A stretch of DNA of 64,000 nt from Hyaloperonospora brassicae (GCA_947650285.1 CANTFL010001287.1:310001-374000), one strand, 5' to 3'; positions 1-10,400 are shown, counted from the stretch's first letter. Notes: generated by a model not told the origin, from the letters alone. A program made the numbers and translations.

Positions 1-467
1 CACGGATCGATGCTGCCAGCTCACCCTTGGCTTGTACCTTCTGAGCCAAGGTAACCCCAGGATGAAATCAAATTTGTCATCCAGATTCAGTACGATGAAG
101 TCATCATCGTACTGTTCGCCCTCTAACGTGTAGTGGATTCCTACTACACGTTTCTCAACGGTTATCGATGCGCCTGTTGCAAGGCGCACCGTCATCCTTG
201 TGAGGGGAATGTCGCGCTCAACGAACTTGAGCCTACGACCCTCTAGTGACTGGCGACGAACAAAGTTGTTTGACGCCCCACAGTCTACTCGGGCACGAAG
301 CGACAAGTCATTTGTCGCTTCCAACTTCAAGGTGATGAGCGAAACGTCATCACCAGGTGCAGAGACACACAATGATTGTGTATCTGGAGCAACTTTCGCC
401 AAGAGATTTGCAAATTCTCTTGAGGTTGCTGGATCAGGAGGGCGCTCCGCCCCTACTGACCCCGACC
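1..467 (-). CDS. pol: Protease region of pol, Gypsy copy A (partial)
   Basis: Open in the -1 frame relative to gag and continuing off the window. It contains the retropepsin-like active site V-D-C-G-A-S (Asp codon at 283-285) and the downstream FILGLPWLRRY block that matches the usual ILG-x-x-W element of Gypsy proteases. No stop is seen, whereas copies B and C both have TAA after the V-R-R-Q residues that follow the active site. It would mature Gag-Pol inside the particle. Confidence 0.85.
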
Positions 468-1607
468 ATATTTTGATGGTCCGTCTCGCTGTTGCGGCTT
501 CGCAACAGCGCTGGACTCACGCCCATTGCCCTTTCTGGCGAATGGTCGTCCATTTCGCTCAGTACTGTTTGGTACTGGGCGTGAAGCACTACACTCGTAT
601 GCGTAGTGCCCTAAATTCTGACAGCGATTGCACCTCTGCAATCGCTTGTTGTTTGAAGAGCGAGGTCTCTCGCTCTCAACGTAGCAGAGGTCCATTGGTT
701 CTGGACCTCCAATCTCTTGTCGTCTCGGTGGACGATAAGAGTTTGAGCTAGCATGAGCCTGTCTCATGCTAAAGTCTTCCTGTTCCGCGGCTGATATCGC
801 TTCTTCAAGCGTATTCAGCTCAAGGCGGAACAGGTGGCTCCTGACGGGCCCTTCTGCGAGCCCTTGCATGAACACCGTAATCAACGTGTGTTCATGAACT
901 GGGTTGGCAGTTATACTACTCGCAAGGAGTCGTATCTGTTGTGCGTAAGCGTGCACATCACGCTTACCCTGCTTGAGTTTCAGGAGCTCTGAACGAGCCC
1001 TGAACTCAGCCCGTGGCGGCTCAAACGTTTGTCTGAGCCGGGACTTGAAGTCATCTAGCGACCTAAACACGTTTGGGTCGCTACTCTCGAGTCCCAGGAA
1101 CCAGGTTTTGGCACGCCCTGCCAAGTGGGTCTGAGCAAATGTGAGTTTCATTTGCTCATCTTCGACGCGACGATCCCTTAGGGCTCTGTCGAGTTCGACA
1201 AACCATAGTAACAGGGAGTCCTCCGGGACTCCACTGTACTTGGAGATGTCAACTTTCATGACTTCGGGACGACGCGCATGCGCCGTCCCGCCCACAGCAG
1301 CATGGAATTGCTGCTGTCTCAACAGCTCCGTCTGTTGAGCACCGAGATCTCTCAACTGCTCGGCCTGTTGAGAGCCTTGCTGGTGAAGCAAGGCTACTTT
1401 CTCCCTTTTAGTGACAAGTTCATGTTGAATGAACTTGGCGATAGCGGCATGTTGTTGGTCTCTGTCTAGAGACTCCAACATGGTGCTGACGACGAGTTCG
1501 CCTACGGTAGAACTCATTCGTTCTACCGCACCCCATTCGATGTCACTCAAATGGGTAAACCCTTCACGCGTGGCGTGAAAGGTGTCTTCTTCATCCAACA
1601 TGTTCAT
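453..1607 (-). CDS. gag: Gag polyprotein of Gypsy copy A (intact, 384 aa)
   Basis: Structural protein that packages the element RNA. The frame is intact from an ATG that lies inside a 12-bp-arm inverted repeat shared by all copies. Residues about 1-110 are a helical, Glu/Gln-rich stretch with coiled-coil character (repeated QQ and LR.LGA patterns). The middle carries a retrotransposon-gag core around FAQTHLAGRAKTWF and FEPPRAEFRARSELLKLKQG. Near the C-terminus is a CCHC zinc knuckle of the form C-N-R-C-Q-N-L-G-H-Y-A-Y-E-C, followed by a basic tail. It ends at a TAG that lies inside the hairpin of the presumed gag-pol frameshift signal. The slippery run here is damaged (AAAATAT instead of AAAAAAT). 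Confidence 0.93.
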   Translation of the reverse strand: MNMLDEEDTFHATREGFTHLSDIEWGAVERMSSTVGELVVSTMLESLDRDQQHAAIAKFIQHELVTKREKVALLHQQGSQQAEQLRDLGAQQTELLRQQQFHAAVGGTAHARRPEVMKVDISKYSGVPEDSLLLWFVELDRALRDRRVEDEQMKLTFAQTHLAGRAKTWFLGLESSDPNVFRSLDDFKSRLRQTFEPPRAEFRARSELLKLKQGKRDVHAYAQQIRLLASSITANPVHEHTLITVFMQGLAEGPVRSHLFRLELNTLEEAISAAEQEDFSMRQAHASSNSYRPPRRQEIGGPEPMDLCYVESERPRSSNNKRLQRCNRCQNLGHYAYECSASRPVPNSTERNGRPFARKGNGRESSAVAKPQQRDGPSKYGRGQ

Positions 1608-1641
1608 GTTGGATGATGTGGTCCTTGGAAGGACTACAAAG

Positions 1642-1649
1642 TGCTACCA
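1642..1649 (-). other. Primer-binding site of copy A
   Basis: TGGTAGCA (minus strand) begins two bases inside the LTR end, the usual place for a reverse-transcription primer site. The start of the motif resembles the TGGTA(T/G)CA 3' complement of initiator tRNA-Met used by many LTR elements. Copies B and C have the same motif at the same place; copy D has TGGGATCA. Confidence 0.7.
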
Positions 1650-1651
1650 GG

Positions 1652-2041
1652 TGTAACGGGGCACACCCTTGCGTAACTTAACGCAAGGGATTTGGGTGCC
1701 CCGACGGACGTACGCGTGGCAAGCGAGGAAGCGTAGGTAGGGTAAAAGTAGAACTATTATATTAATAAAATTAAGTCTTTAAACTACTGTCTCTTCGTTT
1801 GACTTAATTCAATTATACTAATATAACTGCATGTATGGTGACGTCTCGTCACCACTCATTGCGCGCGTCTTGCGGCGATTGGTGGGTTGATATCATCACG
1901 ATATCAACCAATAAACAGACCCTTTGGTCGACCCTTCAATATCACCACTTTGGTGATATTGTTTAAAGAATATCCATCTTATATTCTTTATTGTCACTTT
2001 CCTTAAAGTGACAATTTCATGTAACGGGCTGCCCCGTTACA
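1652..2041 (-). repeat. 5' LTR of Gypsy copy A
   Basis: A 390-bp LTR with ends TGTAACGGGG and CCCCGTTACA, so it carries TG...CA termini inside a 10-bp inverted repeat. It contains the family's stem-loops, for example a pair around CGTCACCA and the AATATCACC/GGTGATATT pair. It is followed in the element direction by two bases and then the TGGTAGCA primer-binding site. It should hold the promoter for gag-pol, but I cannot place a start site. Confidence 0.93.
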
Positions 2042-3050
2042 CTGCGTATGTTGGCAGCTACGTGGTGTAGTCATTGAAAGAGTTAGAGAGAGAAAGAGAG
2101 AGAGAGAGACTTTGTATGACGACATCTCAGCTCAGATGTTTTGGATACGGGTGCAACAAACGCATGCAGCAACTGACGATCCGGTCAAGTACATGCTGAC
2201 CACCTCGAGAAGAAACTGGTACCTGCATTCCAGCTAATTAGTTGTCAATTTGCAGCATGTGAACAAGTAAGCGACAGTGTCAGTTCGTGTGTATGTTTAT
2301 TCGACGTCATCTACTTACTGCGAGATACTGACTCGACCTCAAGATCAGTTTTCGCACGTGCTACAGCACTTGTCTATCCATGTAGATAAGGTCTCGGACC
2401 GGAGGCGGTGTTCTGCATGAAGGAGCGCCTTGCAATCTCAACTTGACGGTCCGAAGACCTCGTGAGCCTTATCTTTGTAGCAGCAAAGAATGCAGCAAAA
2501 CACTCGCTGACACACCTTACCGAGCAGTTTATACGCGCTTTTCTCCACATAGCCTCTGTCGCTTGCTGTACTTGTGCCGCCGAAATGAACGTCTCATGAG
2601 GAACATACGGGTAGCACGGACAAAAGAGAGACAGCGAGGAATGCAGTTGTGATCAACTGTCCTCAAATAAACCTTTGTATCGTGACGTTTACGCTTGACG
2701 AGGTTGTGTTGCAAGTCACGAAGTACCCAGTGTCGATCGATCATACAGAGACAAGGGCACAAAGCTGGCCGTGCAGATCAAAGCAGAGTTCGAGATGGCA
2801 ACAACGTATAGTACTTCGCCTCGTATCAAAAAGCGTATCGGGTACGATGGTATTGATCTACTGTATACATGAACGACAGTTCCTACTTCCGTATCCACGT
2901 TGTGGTTGCAGTGGTCTTTGCCTCACCAGAACGCGGCTGAAACTTCATCGTGAGAAAAATGTACACTTTGGTCCTGCGTGTGATGGTCAGCGGCGTTTAT
3001 ACTTAGCTGGAGACGGTACCTTCGTGTGGAAATGTAGACGTTTTCTTCAC
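2042..3050. other. Intergenic stretch, GA microsatellite at 2084-2110
   Basis: No recognisable gene. Directly beside the LTR is a GA-rich microsatellite (2084-2110). The longest frame here (2649-3299, plus) is cysteine- and arginine-rich without any motif and overlaps a better minus-strand exon, so I treat it as a shadow. Confidence 0.5.
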
Positions 3051-3323
3051 TCAAAGCTTAGCTGCTCTTGCGGGTTTGCCATCGGTATCCACTTGCTCGA
3101 CGTTGGTCTCCTGTACCTCGACAGCGCCCTCCAATGTAGCGCCAACGTTCGTCTTCTCCTTCTCTACAACCGTCATAGACTCGGCAACGGCTTCCGTTTG
3201 CGCGGTAAGCGTCACAGCTTCAGCCTCTCTAACATCGTCAGACGCACCGGCAAAGACAGCCGTCTCGCCAATTGCAGCGGCTCCGGCAAGCTCAATTGAG
3301 TCAGTACCCGTCTCGGTCTCGAC
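3051..3323 (-). CDS. Exon-like C-terminal coding segment, unknown protein
   Basis: An open minus-strand segment with strongly protein-like composition: about 90 residues rich in Glu, Ala, Val and Thr, strongly acidic, with no ATG needed. It begins after an AG dinucleotide that could be a splice acceptor (3324-3325) and ends at TGA (3051-3053) with the residues A-R-A-A-K-L. A C-terminal AKL is a variant of the peroxisomal targeting signal PTS1. I do not recognise the family. No upstream exon is evident, so it may be a stranded last exon of a decayed gene. The plus-strand frames over it are shadows. Confidence 0.4.
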   Translation of the reverse strand, partial: VETETGTDSIELAGAAAIGETAVFAGASDDVREAEAVTLTAQTEAVAESMTVVEKEKTNVGATLEGAVEVQETNVEQVDTDGKPARAAKL

Positions 3324-3733
3324 CTTATATGTAAGATTTTGAAGGAAGGGTGTGAATCTAAGGAAAAGGGGTGTGAATTTAGCAATTCCCTATATATATT
3401 GTGTATAATCCCTTAATTAGTTGATAAATAATACTTTTGGCAATCATCTATTTTGATATCAATACCATGAAATGGGGTCATCCCATTTTATAAGCTCGTT
3501 ACAACTTGCTTAGCTGGCGATATGTTGGCGTTGTCTGCCGCTACGCTTACACTACATGCAGATATCATGCAGCCTGTGCGAGAGTCAGATTGACGAAGCA
3601 CATTACTCGAGCGAGATATACATGGACGCCAGTTGCACACAATCGACGCACGAGAATAAGAAAGGATACAGACCGACTGATAAGAATGGACAACACTTGA
3701 TAATAGAGCGACATTACATTCTACGTTTAGCTT
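3324..3733. other. AT-rich intergenic stretch
   Basis: AT-rich DNA with a near-duplicated word (GTGTGAAT-T-TA twice around 3350 and 3371). Short plus-strand frames are present but have no features worth calling. Confidence 0.4.
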
Positions 3734-4429
3734 CTACGCAGTTTTGTCCTTTCGTACACCGAGCGGGCTACAATACGCCTTGTAATTGGCTACGATGGCA
3801 TCCACGAGTTCAGCATCAACCTTCGCAATGAATTGTGGAGAGAGGTATAGTTCATTTCTGATGGTTTCCGGACTTTTCCAATCCTTCCACCATTTATCGA
3901 ACAGCTTCCGTTGAACCCCCTTCACTCTTTCCAGATACTGATCGCCCAGCAACTTCTCGGACATCGACAACACGATTGCCGTCATAAACTCGCCATCCTC
4001 TTGTTCAAGAATGCCCAAAACCTTGGCATTCTCGTTGAGCTTTTCTTCATCAGTCAGCGATGACGGAAAATGACCAAGAAGGCTTCTAACCTTTGTGACC
4101 AGTGTCCGTTTTGCTAAACTGCTAAGATGCTCGATACGGTCATACCCAAGCTGGGCCATGAAATCAATAAACGCTAACTCCGCTTCAAAGCCAGATTGTA
4201 CAGCAAAGTCGTAAAGAACGCCGCCCACTCTGCGAATCCCATTCATTGCTCGATCTTCCTGGTCTTCGCTGCCGGATGTTTGCGCCCTGAGAAGTCTGCT
4301 GGCCGCCTTGTGCTCGAGCTCATGCGGACCATGAACCGTGGCCCCTGGCTCGATGAGTCCGGAGGCTCCATCAGTGATGGCAGGCAGCGCACCACCCAAA
4401 AAGGGCGCGACGAGGTAAAAAACCCGCAT
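3734..4429 (-). CDS. Secreted RXLR-dEER effector protein (231 aa)
   Basis: Predicted host-translocated virulence effector. I chose the ATG at 4427-4429 over the one 13 codons upstream because only it gives a proper signal peptide: MRVFYLVAPFLGGALPA, hydrophobic with a small-residue end. Then come RLLR (residues 45-48) and an acidic EDQEDR (55-60), the canonical RXLR and dEER motifs at normal distance. The C-terminal domain (about 65-225) is helical. A W-rich stretch (WW at 180-181, W184), S-P-E-T-I and a late Y-K-A-Y (216-219) resemble the WY/LWY effector fold. Single exon, as usual for this class. The flanks are repeat-rich, also typical. The host target cannot be read from sequence. Confidence 0.86.
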   Translation of the reverse strand: MRVFYLVAPFLGGALPAITDGASGLIEPGATVHGPHELEHKAASRLLRAQTSGSEDQEDRAMNGIRRVGGVLYDFAVQSGFEAELAFIDFMAQLGYDRIEHLSSLAKRTLVTKVRSLLGHFPSSLTDEEKLNENAKVLGILEQEDGEFMTAIVLSMSEKLLGDQYLERVKGVQRKLFDKWWKDWKSPETIRNELYLSPQFIAKVDAELVDAIVANYKAYCSPLGVRKDKTA

Positions 4430-4851
4430 CAGTCGACCTTTGGTATGCCAGGGACGAGCACTGGGCAAAGGTGCGCGAAACGAAAAGTGAGCAAACTACA
4501 CAAGTGCTCGAGCGACCCGAATGCGATGCGCTGTGCAGCGTTGCAGAAAAAGACTGCTCCATGCCAGACGCTGACCAGACCAGTCGTCGTGATCGTCAAC
4601 GAATGGCGTCACGAGATTAGGACATAACTGGCGTGGGTGGGGATCGTGGCTGCAGCAAGACACCGGGAAGCCAGGTATGGTAGCTGTTTATGTGCAGCCG
4701 CTCGCATTCGATATTCGAGCGAAAGAGCACTGTGATACTAGTAGTCCATCTTTTCCCGCAACTCATCAGCCGTCATAGCTACAAAGCCATGCGTGACAAG
4801 GGGCACCACACTGGCTCCAGACGTTTCCGTCGACTCACTCTCGCAGCATTC
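4430..4851. other. Effector 5' region, no gene seen
   Basis: The presumed promoter of the effector lies in the bases just right of 4429, but I could not identify an initiator element with confidence. Small frames on both strands have no recognisable content. Confidence 0.35.
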
Positions 4852-5199
4852 CTAGCACAACTCTCGTGAATTCCATGAGGCCCGGAAACCTGGTCTGAAG
4901 TCAGGCTGCGAGTATAAGTGCGGAACCAACCAGTCTATCGCTATGAGCGCCCGAGTCGATTCTTGCTGATACTGATATGCCTGTCTTGCCACGCCACTTA
5001 CAGACCCAGCATACGCGTGTCGACTTGACTTTGCAGCGCGTCTAGTGCCTGAGATTGTATCGGCTGCAAGCCACTCTGGCCAAACGAAGCGTCCTGACTC
5101 GACAAGACCCATAGCTGCGACAAGAAGACCCATGAACTCTGTCGATGACAATGGATGGGTAGCGTAAAAGTGATGGCTTACGACACCTGGACTCATCAC
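4852..5199 (-). CDS. Hypothetical protein (115 aa)
   Basis: An ATG-initiated minus-strand frame with balanced, protein-like composition (blocks such as FMGLLVAAMGLVE, FVWPEWLAAD, ALIAIDWLVPHLY). It has no family I recognise and no signal peptide. It lies 423 bp upstream of the effector gene on the same strand. It could be a small gene, one exon of a larger one, or a chance frame. Confidence 0.35.
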   Translation of the reverse strand: MMSPGVVSHHFYATHPLSSTEFMGLLVAAMGLVESGRFVWPEWLAADTISGTRRAAKSSRHAYAGSVSGVARQAYQYQQESTRALIAIDWLVPHLYSQPDFRPGFRASWNSRELC

Positions 5200-5270
5200 G
5201 ACGAAACTTTGCAGACTTCATCTCGTCGGAAAGCAGGGGTGATCATCGAATAACAAGTCTGTGTGGTGTA

Positions 5271-5296
5271 GAAGTACAACCTACAGGTTGTACTTC
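5271..5296. repeat. Perfect 11-bp inverted repeat (hairpin)
   Basis: GAAGTACAACC, four-base loop TACA, GGTTGTACTTC. It is isolated between genes and is not part of any recognised LTR element. Confidence 0.6.
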
Positions 5297-5375
5297 CTGA
5301 GCATCAGAGAAAAGTGGGGCCACTGTCAAGGGCTTGACATGGATCACCAGGAGACTCGTCCGCTGCAGATGGAAG

Positions 5376-5457
5376 TTGCGGCCCGACTGGAACTCAAAGG
5401 ACTGCGCCTGCTGAACTAGAGTGCGGCCCGACTGGAAACCAAAGGACTGCGACCTGC
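5376..5457. repeat. Short direct duplication (about 35 bp)
   Basis: The words TGCGGCCCGACTGGAA and CAAAGGACTGCG recur at about 46-bp spacing with small changes. This looks like a local tandem duplication. The remaining stretch to 6130 holds only weak frames and a second small duplication of a CAGCTATAGCG word near 5816-5860. Confidence 0.5.
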
Positions 5458-6130
5458 ATCCGGGGCCACTGCGACCTGCAACTGGTGCGACTCTGGCACA
5501 GCCGACTGGAGCAGTTCTCCGGAAGGCTGTGCCCTTTGTGTTGGGGTTAAGCGTTATGGTTCGCTCGTGATACCAGATGCAGCCATGTTACGAAATTGTG
5601 AACGCAAGGCTCCTACAAGCTTGCACGAATGTAACAATCACCTGCTGAAACTGCAATACGATACACGCATGCGCTGCCAAACTGTCAAATATATGTAAAT
5701 GATGACGGGCGAGCAGCCCACAACTTAGCTCGCGCCTTTTTGTAGCGGCAGGAGGCCATTGAAGATGCTTTGCTTCAACAGCGGCTCTTTTTCCGATCGA
5801 ACAACGCACTCGTCACAGCTATAGCGCAGCCAAGACATTCGCAGCTATAGCGTAGTCGGGACATTCACAGCTGCCCGGCAGCAGTTCCGCCTGAGTTCAC
5901 ACCAAATTCAATCAATTCATCGTCGTGGTGAAGCTTTGCGGGCAAGGCGGCGTCATCGCCCCTCAAACGCCTGCTACTGATCGGGCGTGGACGAAATATC
6001 TGCAGCTGCGGCGAGCATTTCGAACTCCGTTTGCGCCGGACAGGATGTCTGTCTTTGTATCCAGCCAGAAACCTTTCTGCAAAGCTCAATTGAAAATTGA
6101 TAGAACGTCATAACTTCAAACAAAGTTGAC

Positions 6131-6306
6131 GGGAGAGGCTAAATACACCTAGTATTATTGCTAAATACACCGGCGCCTGTCCATTAGACAGAAGGTTTAT
6201 ATGGCAACAGTTGTATCACATTTAACCCACGTCAATTCAAATATTGCAGGATAAACCAATCAGAAATGCACCTGAATCGGAGCCAGGCCACGCTAATTTA
6301 AATAAG
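6131..6306 (+). repeat. Left terminal inverted repeat of the Mutator-like element
   Basis: Aligns with the reverse complement of about 7230-7403 with scattered substitutions, so the element is not freshly inserted. Confidence 0.78.
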
Positions 6307-7229
6307 TTGCAAAATATGTAATTAAAAATGCACCCGCCGCTTATCACTGCAACCGTAAATAAAATATTCTGGTCCTTGATGTGTCGCAGCAGAGTTTCTG
6401 TGCGTGATTTTCCACCATGTGCCTTTTTGTTTACCTTCTAAACGATATTGTGGACATCCTTGGCATTTATAATGACACCTGCCTCCTTAAACTAGTTAAC
6501 AATATCCTAAAATAACCCCATACAGACAAAAAGATAATGGCCTGCTGTATATAACTCCAAAGTGCACACATACTTGTGGATGAGGTCCATCCTGATGCAT
6601 CTGGACGACCTTAGAATTGCTATCGTCGATTTATCGCGTCGCACGTCGAGCCGCCGGTGACGCTGAGAGCATGGTCTTGCTATTACAACGAGAGTGGCCG
6701 GTGTATCAGTTGACCACGAAAAACGTTGACCAGGCAATTTTTTCGGAGCCTTCTTAACATACATGATCACGAGCTCGCGCGAACAGCCGACCTTTTTTGT
6801 TCCGCGATCTCGCATTGACGTGTGCCGACTGTGGGATCTCCGATAATGTTTTTCCTGCCAACATGTGAGAAAACTGCGCTTGGGATCAATCGAACGGCTG
6901 AGGGATACACTAATAGCAAAGCCTTGCCGTACAACGTCATGATTCAAAGCCTCGACAGCCGTCTTTTGACTGTTATAAGGCTCGACCGGTGGAGATTCTT
7001 CACAGGTCCATAAGATGTCAGCGGCGGCAGGACTAGGGCCAGCATAAACATTGAACATTACCTCATTATCAGCGACGACAGAATTAGTACCAGCCTCAAA
7101 AACCGTAGCAGTGGCAGCAGAAGTAGTGGAGGTGGATAGAATAAGTATTAGCATTAATGACCGTAGCAGTGGAATCAGAAGTAGTGGAGGTGAATGAAGG
7201 GCTTATCATCATGCGTTAGGCAACAATGG

Positions 7230-7403
7230 ATTTCTTTTTAGATTGACGTGGCTATGTAACAGGTGCATTTCTACTTAGCTTATCATGCAATATTTGAATT
7301 GACATGGCCTGAATGTGATACAATTGTTGCCACATACACATTAAGTCTAATAAATAAGCGCCGGTGGATTTAGCAATAATGCTAGGTGCATATAGCCTCT
7401 ACA
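7230..7403 (-). repeat. Right terminal inverted repeat of the Mutator-like element
   Basis: Reverse complement of the left repeat. The outermost bases are TGTAGAGGCTA here versus GGGAGAGGCTA on the left. Confidence 0.78.
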
Positions 7404-7935
7404 AAAGTTGGCACACAGGTATACCTTCTCGGCTCTTTGAAGACCTTGTACTTTCATATTGATTTGTCCAATTTTCTGTTTCCTTGTTTATTTAGATAGA
7501 GAGATGTAACGACGTTTAATTAACATATTACTACGTACAAGATGTCCGAAAGATCCTGAGCCAAGAAAGGAGTACCGGATTCGGTAGTGTTTTGAAACTA
7601 TCCTCCGTAGTCTTTAAAAACTCGAGGATCTATGGCAAAGAGGTCGAGCCCAGCGCGCAATAACGGCTCTTGGACTACTGTGTCCACCCCTCTGTGCTCG
7701 CGTTTTTCCAGCGCTGTGAGCTGCTGGATCCCGACTTCCCAATATCGTGAGATGCTTTGCTAAGACAACGTTTGCTTCCCCTTGTTTACTGCGTCACAGC
7801 GCTCGATATATAAGTGAGATAGGCATATGATGATCATCAAAATTAAATCCTACGCCAGACGTCGACCGCAGCATCTGCGTCATTCTAAAATCGTATCGTT
7901 AGCCGGAACCGCTGTCTGGCAGGAATTAAAGGAGC
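7404..7935. other. No gene seen
   Basis: Between the DNA transposon and the LINE tail. It may include the LINE 3' UTR, but I see no clear A-tail or boundary. Confidence 0.3.
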
Positions 7936-8358
7936 CTACAATTTAACGCTTCCGAGAAAACGCCGGGAACCTAACAGATGCTGAACGATTACCACTGTAC
8001 AGTAACCTATTAGTTTGCTCCAACAAGCACGTGCTTTCGGGAATCCCCAAAATATGTGAGCCGCTGTATCTTTAACCCCATGACACCGCGAATTTGCCCG
8101 AGAACTATTATATAGGTGACGATGCTCATGATATATGTTAAGTTGCTTGGTAGCGACTCGATAGCACGTACAGGCCAAATATCCAGTGATACCATGGGCG
8201 TGATCAGAAACTGGGGAGGGGCGCTGATGCGCCGCGACCCCCTGACAAGGATCTGTACTGAAGGCCATACCCAATCGCTCAATCAACCGTTTCAACGCTT
8301 CAGCAAGTTTACGTTTGTGTAGCCCGAACGCCGAACAAAAAACATTCCTTCGAATCAA
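7936..8358 (-). pseudogene. LINE C-terminal zinc-knuckle-like remnant (relic 1)
   Basis: The 140-aa frame contains R-C-H-G-V-K-D-T-A-A-H-I-F-W followed by A-C-W, a degenerate version of the C-x-x-C...H...C motif after the RT of many LINEs. It sits downstream of the RT blocks on the same strand. Confidence 0.5.
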
Positions 8359-9667
8359 ACCGTTTGAGACGTTGTCGGCGACCGCCTACGGAAACCTGTG
8401 GTGTCTGGGATGCGCGTAAAACACCACGCCGTGTCGTCGGAGGCGGTGAACTTCAGCTGAACGTTCAGCCCCCAAATTCAAAGCCACATTCAGGAGGTCG
8501 GTAATGATAACCCAGCTAAACCAATCATCACCTTGGCGAAGTCGAACCTTTTCGGCAACTGAGCCGAATGGATCATCCCTCTTTCCAACAATGTGTCCCC
8601 TGCTCTCCTTGGACCAGTCGGGCCGAAAACGAAGCCGAGGCGCATGGCGAAGCATCAATGGAGGGTCTTGTTCGAGTTCCATCTGGACACTGAAAGGAGG
8701 AGATGCCAGAAGTATCGTCGCGGTCCAACACCGTACTTGGATTGGGAGTGAGATGTAGAGTACCGTTACGCAAGTGAGATGCTAAACAAGAACTCAGTCG
8801 GCCCTATTATTCGGATTTGCAAGATCGATATAGGGCATACAACGATCCGGTCACATGTGGATCAAAGCGGCTGCTGACCCCGGTCGTCTCGTATATATGG
8901 ATTGCCACACTATCCCAGCGTCCCCCAAAATTGGTGAAGCGCGGTCAATTGAGTGTAGTAGGACGCAGATGCTTCGGGTAAAGCAGACGCATAAGATAAA
9001 ACCCAGCCCCCCCGTCCCACCAGCTATGTGCACCATTTAGCAAGGTAGAAGCGTGCGTACGCACCCTGTCACTCAATCCTTTAAAATGCTCTGCCGTAGG
9101 CTCTAGAAGTAAGTCAAGATCCCGCACAAATGATCCCTTCGATAACTTGACTAAAACGGTTTCTCACTCTCTAGGCTGATGCCGTTCATGCATTACCAAT
9201 GCAAAAGTTGTTGGCATACCCCGATAAGCCCTGAAGCGCCACGAGAAAAAATACTTGTCGTGGTTCTGCGTGAGCCACTGCAGAACGTGTTTAGTACGCT
9301 GTGTTTTAATGGCGACCTCAACCGATACCAGGCCTACAAACCTAGGCTTTATTGGGCGTGTAGAGTAGGCCCGGTTTAATCTTGTTTCTGCCGGCTTCCG
9401 GTGTTGTATCGGCGTCCATAGAAATTGACTGTACAAATTGCTTAAGTCCTGGCGCGCTCATTCCGGGATGTTTATTACTGCGGCCGTCAATATAATGGAC
9501 GGGAGAAATCTTGAGTTTGGATACAGCGCTCGATTTTTCACAATTGTCGTAATCCTCGAAGCCGTGATCAACCGCCGTTGTAGCTTTCGGATCCTAAGCA
9601 CCAAATTGAAATGCTGCAAGTCGCCGGTACCAACCTCATGGCCTAAGTACCGTACAGTTTCCTTAGT

Positions 9668-10400
9668 TTATAGGATACGTACGGCGCGATATTCTGGCAT
9701 CCTCAACCCCGATTTCAAAAAAATAGTTTGCTCTTGTCCGGCTGAAAGATTATACCGGACAGGGCACCAAAACGAGAAACAAACCTTAGCGCCATATCGA
9801 CCTGACCCGCTTTCTCTAAAAAGTATCGTCGAACCGTCGACATAAGCTAAAACATGTGCGTTGCCCTCGCTACCCCTGGGAAAGAAAGGTCTCGCACAGT
9901 GGGAAACTTCGACTTGCAACGTTAAAACACTCCACGAAGAGGAGAAAAACAGTGGGGCGAGCGGAAATCCCTGCCAAATTCCCGATACCACCGAAAACGG
10001 ATAGGACTTTTCTCCTTTTATAAAAACCAAAGCCGTGGTTCATCTATGCAGCTGACAAACAAGCTGAATATATCTTGTTTCAAATCTAAATTTACGTAGG
10101 GTCTCGTAGAGAAATTCCCTGTCAACAGCGTCGTACGCCATACGAAAATCCAGCCAAAGAATGACTCGTCTTTCAGTGGCTTCCATCGCTTCTTCCGTAG
10201 CAGCCGTAGCAAGCTGCGAGAGTATCAATATCACCATTTTTCGCATCTATCTGTCGTGCACGAAGCTTTGGTGCGAATAATCAATAAGTTTTGGTAGGAC
10301 GCGTTGTAATCGTGTTGCTAGCACCTTCGCAAAAATTTTGTAGCTTGTTTGAAAAACTGAAATAGGCCAATAATCCATCGCATCCACAAATTCGCCTTTT
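9668..10400 (-). pseudogene. LINE reverse transcriptase remnant (relic 1)
   Basis: Reading along the minus strand: MDYWPISV then YKIFAKVLATRL (the entry block of LINE RTs), LDFRMAYDAVDREFL (motif A), GIWQGFPLAPLFF (motif B, normally R-Q-G-C-P) and AYVDGSTILF (motif C, where the second catalytic Asp of the D-D pair is Gly). The blocks lie in several frames. The motif C change and the frameshifts mean no enzyme is made. Confidence 0.8.

Larger units (their letters stand above)
1..2041 (-). mobile_element. Ty3/Gypsy LTR retrotransposon, copy A (5' part only)
   Basis: Read on the minus strand, this is the 5' end of a Gypsy element: LTR, primer-binding site, gag, then the protease start, cut by the window edge at base 1. 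Order and sequence match copies B, C and D elsewhere in the window. Unlike B and C, it has a serine codon, not TAA, just after the protease active-site region (around 254-256), so its visible coding part is undamaged. The rest of pol and the 3' LTR lie outside the window. Confidence 0.93.
6131..7403. mobile_element. Non-autonomous DNA transposon, Mutator-like (long TIRs)
   Basis: The two ends are inverted copies of each other over about 170 bp. Shared blocks in order include AGAGGCTA, CACCTAG, ATTATTGCTAAAT, CACCGGCGC, TATCACATT, TCAATTCAAATATTGCA and AAATGCACCTG. Outside the ends is AAAGTTGAC at 6122-6130 and AAAGTTGGC at 7404-7412, a 9-bp target duplication with one mismatch. Long TIRs plus a 9-bp duplication are the signature of Mutator-like elements. 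The interior (about 0.9 kb) holds a 215-aa minus-strand frame (6507-7154) without a recognisable transposase catalytic motif, so the element is probably non-autonomous. A 33-bp word is directly repeated at about 7105 and 7161. Confidence 0.8.

Noticed and set aside
2649..3299. Plus-strand ORF of 216 aa
   Set aside because: No motif, unlikely composition, and it covers a better minus-strand exon.
6507..7154. 215-aa ORF inside the Mutator-like element as a transposase
   Set aside because: No catalytic D-D-E pattern or zinc motif could be seen, and the ORF starts in the short direct duplication.
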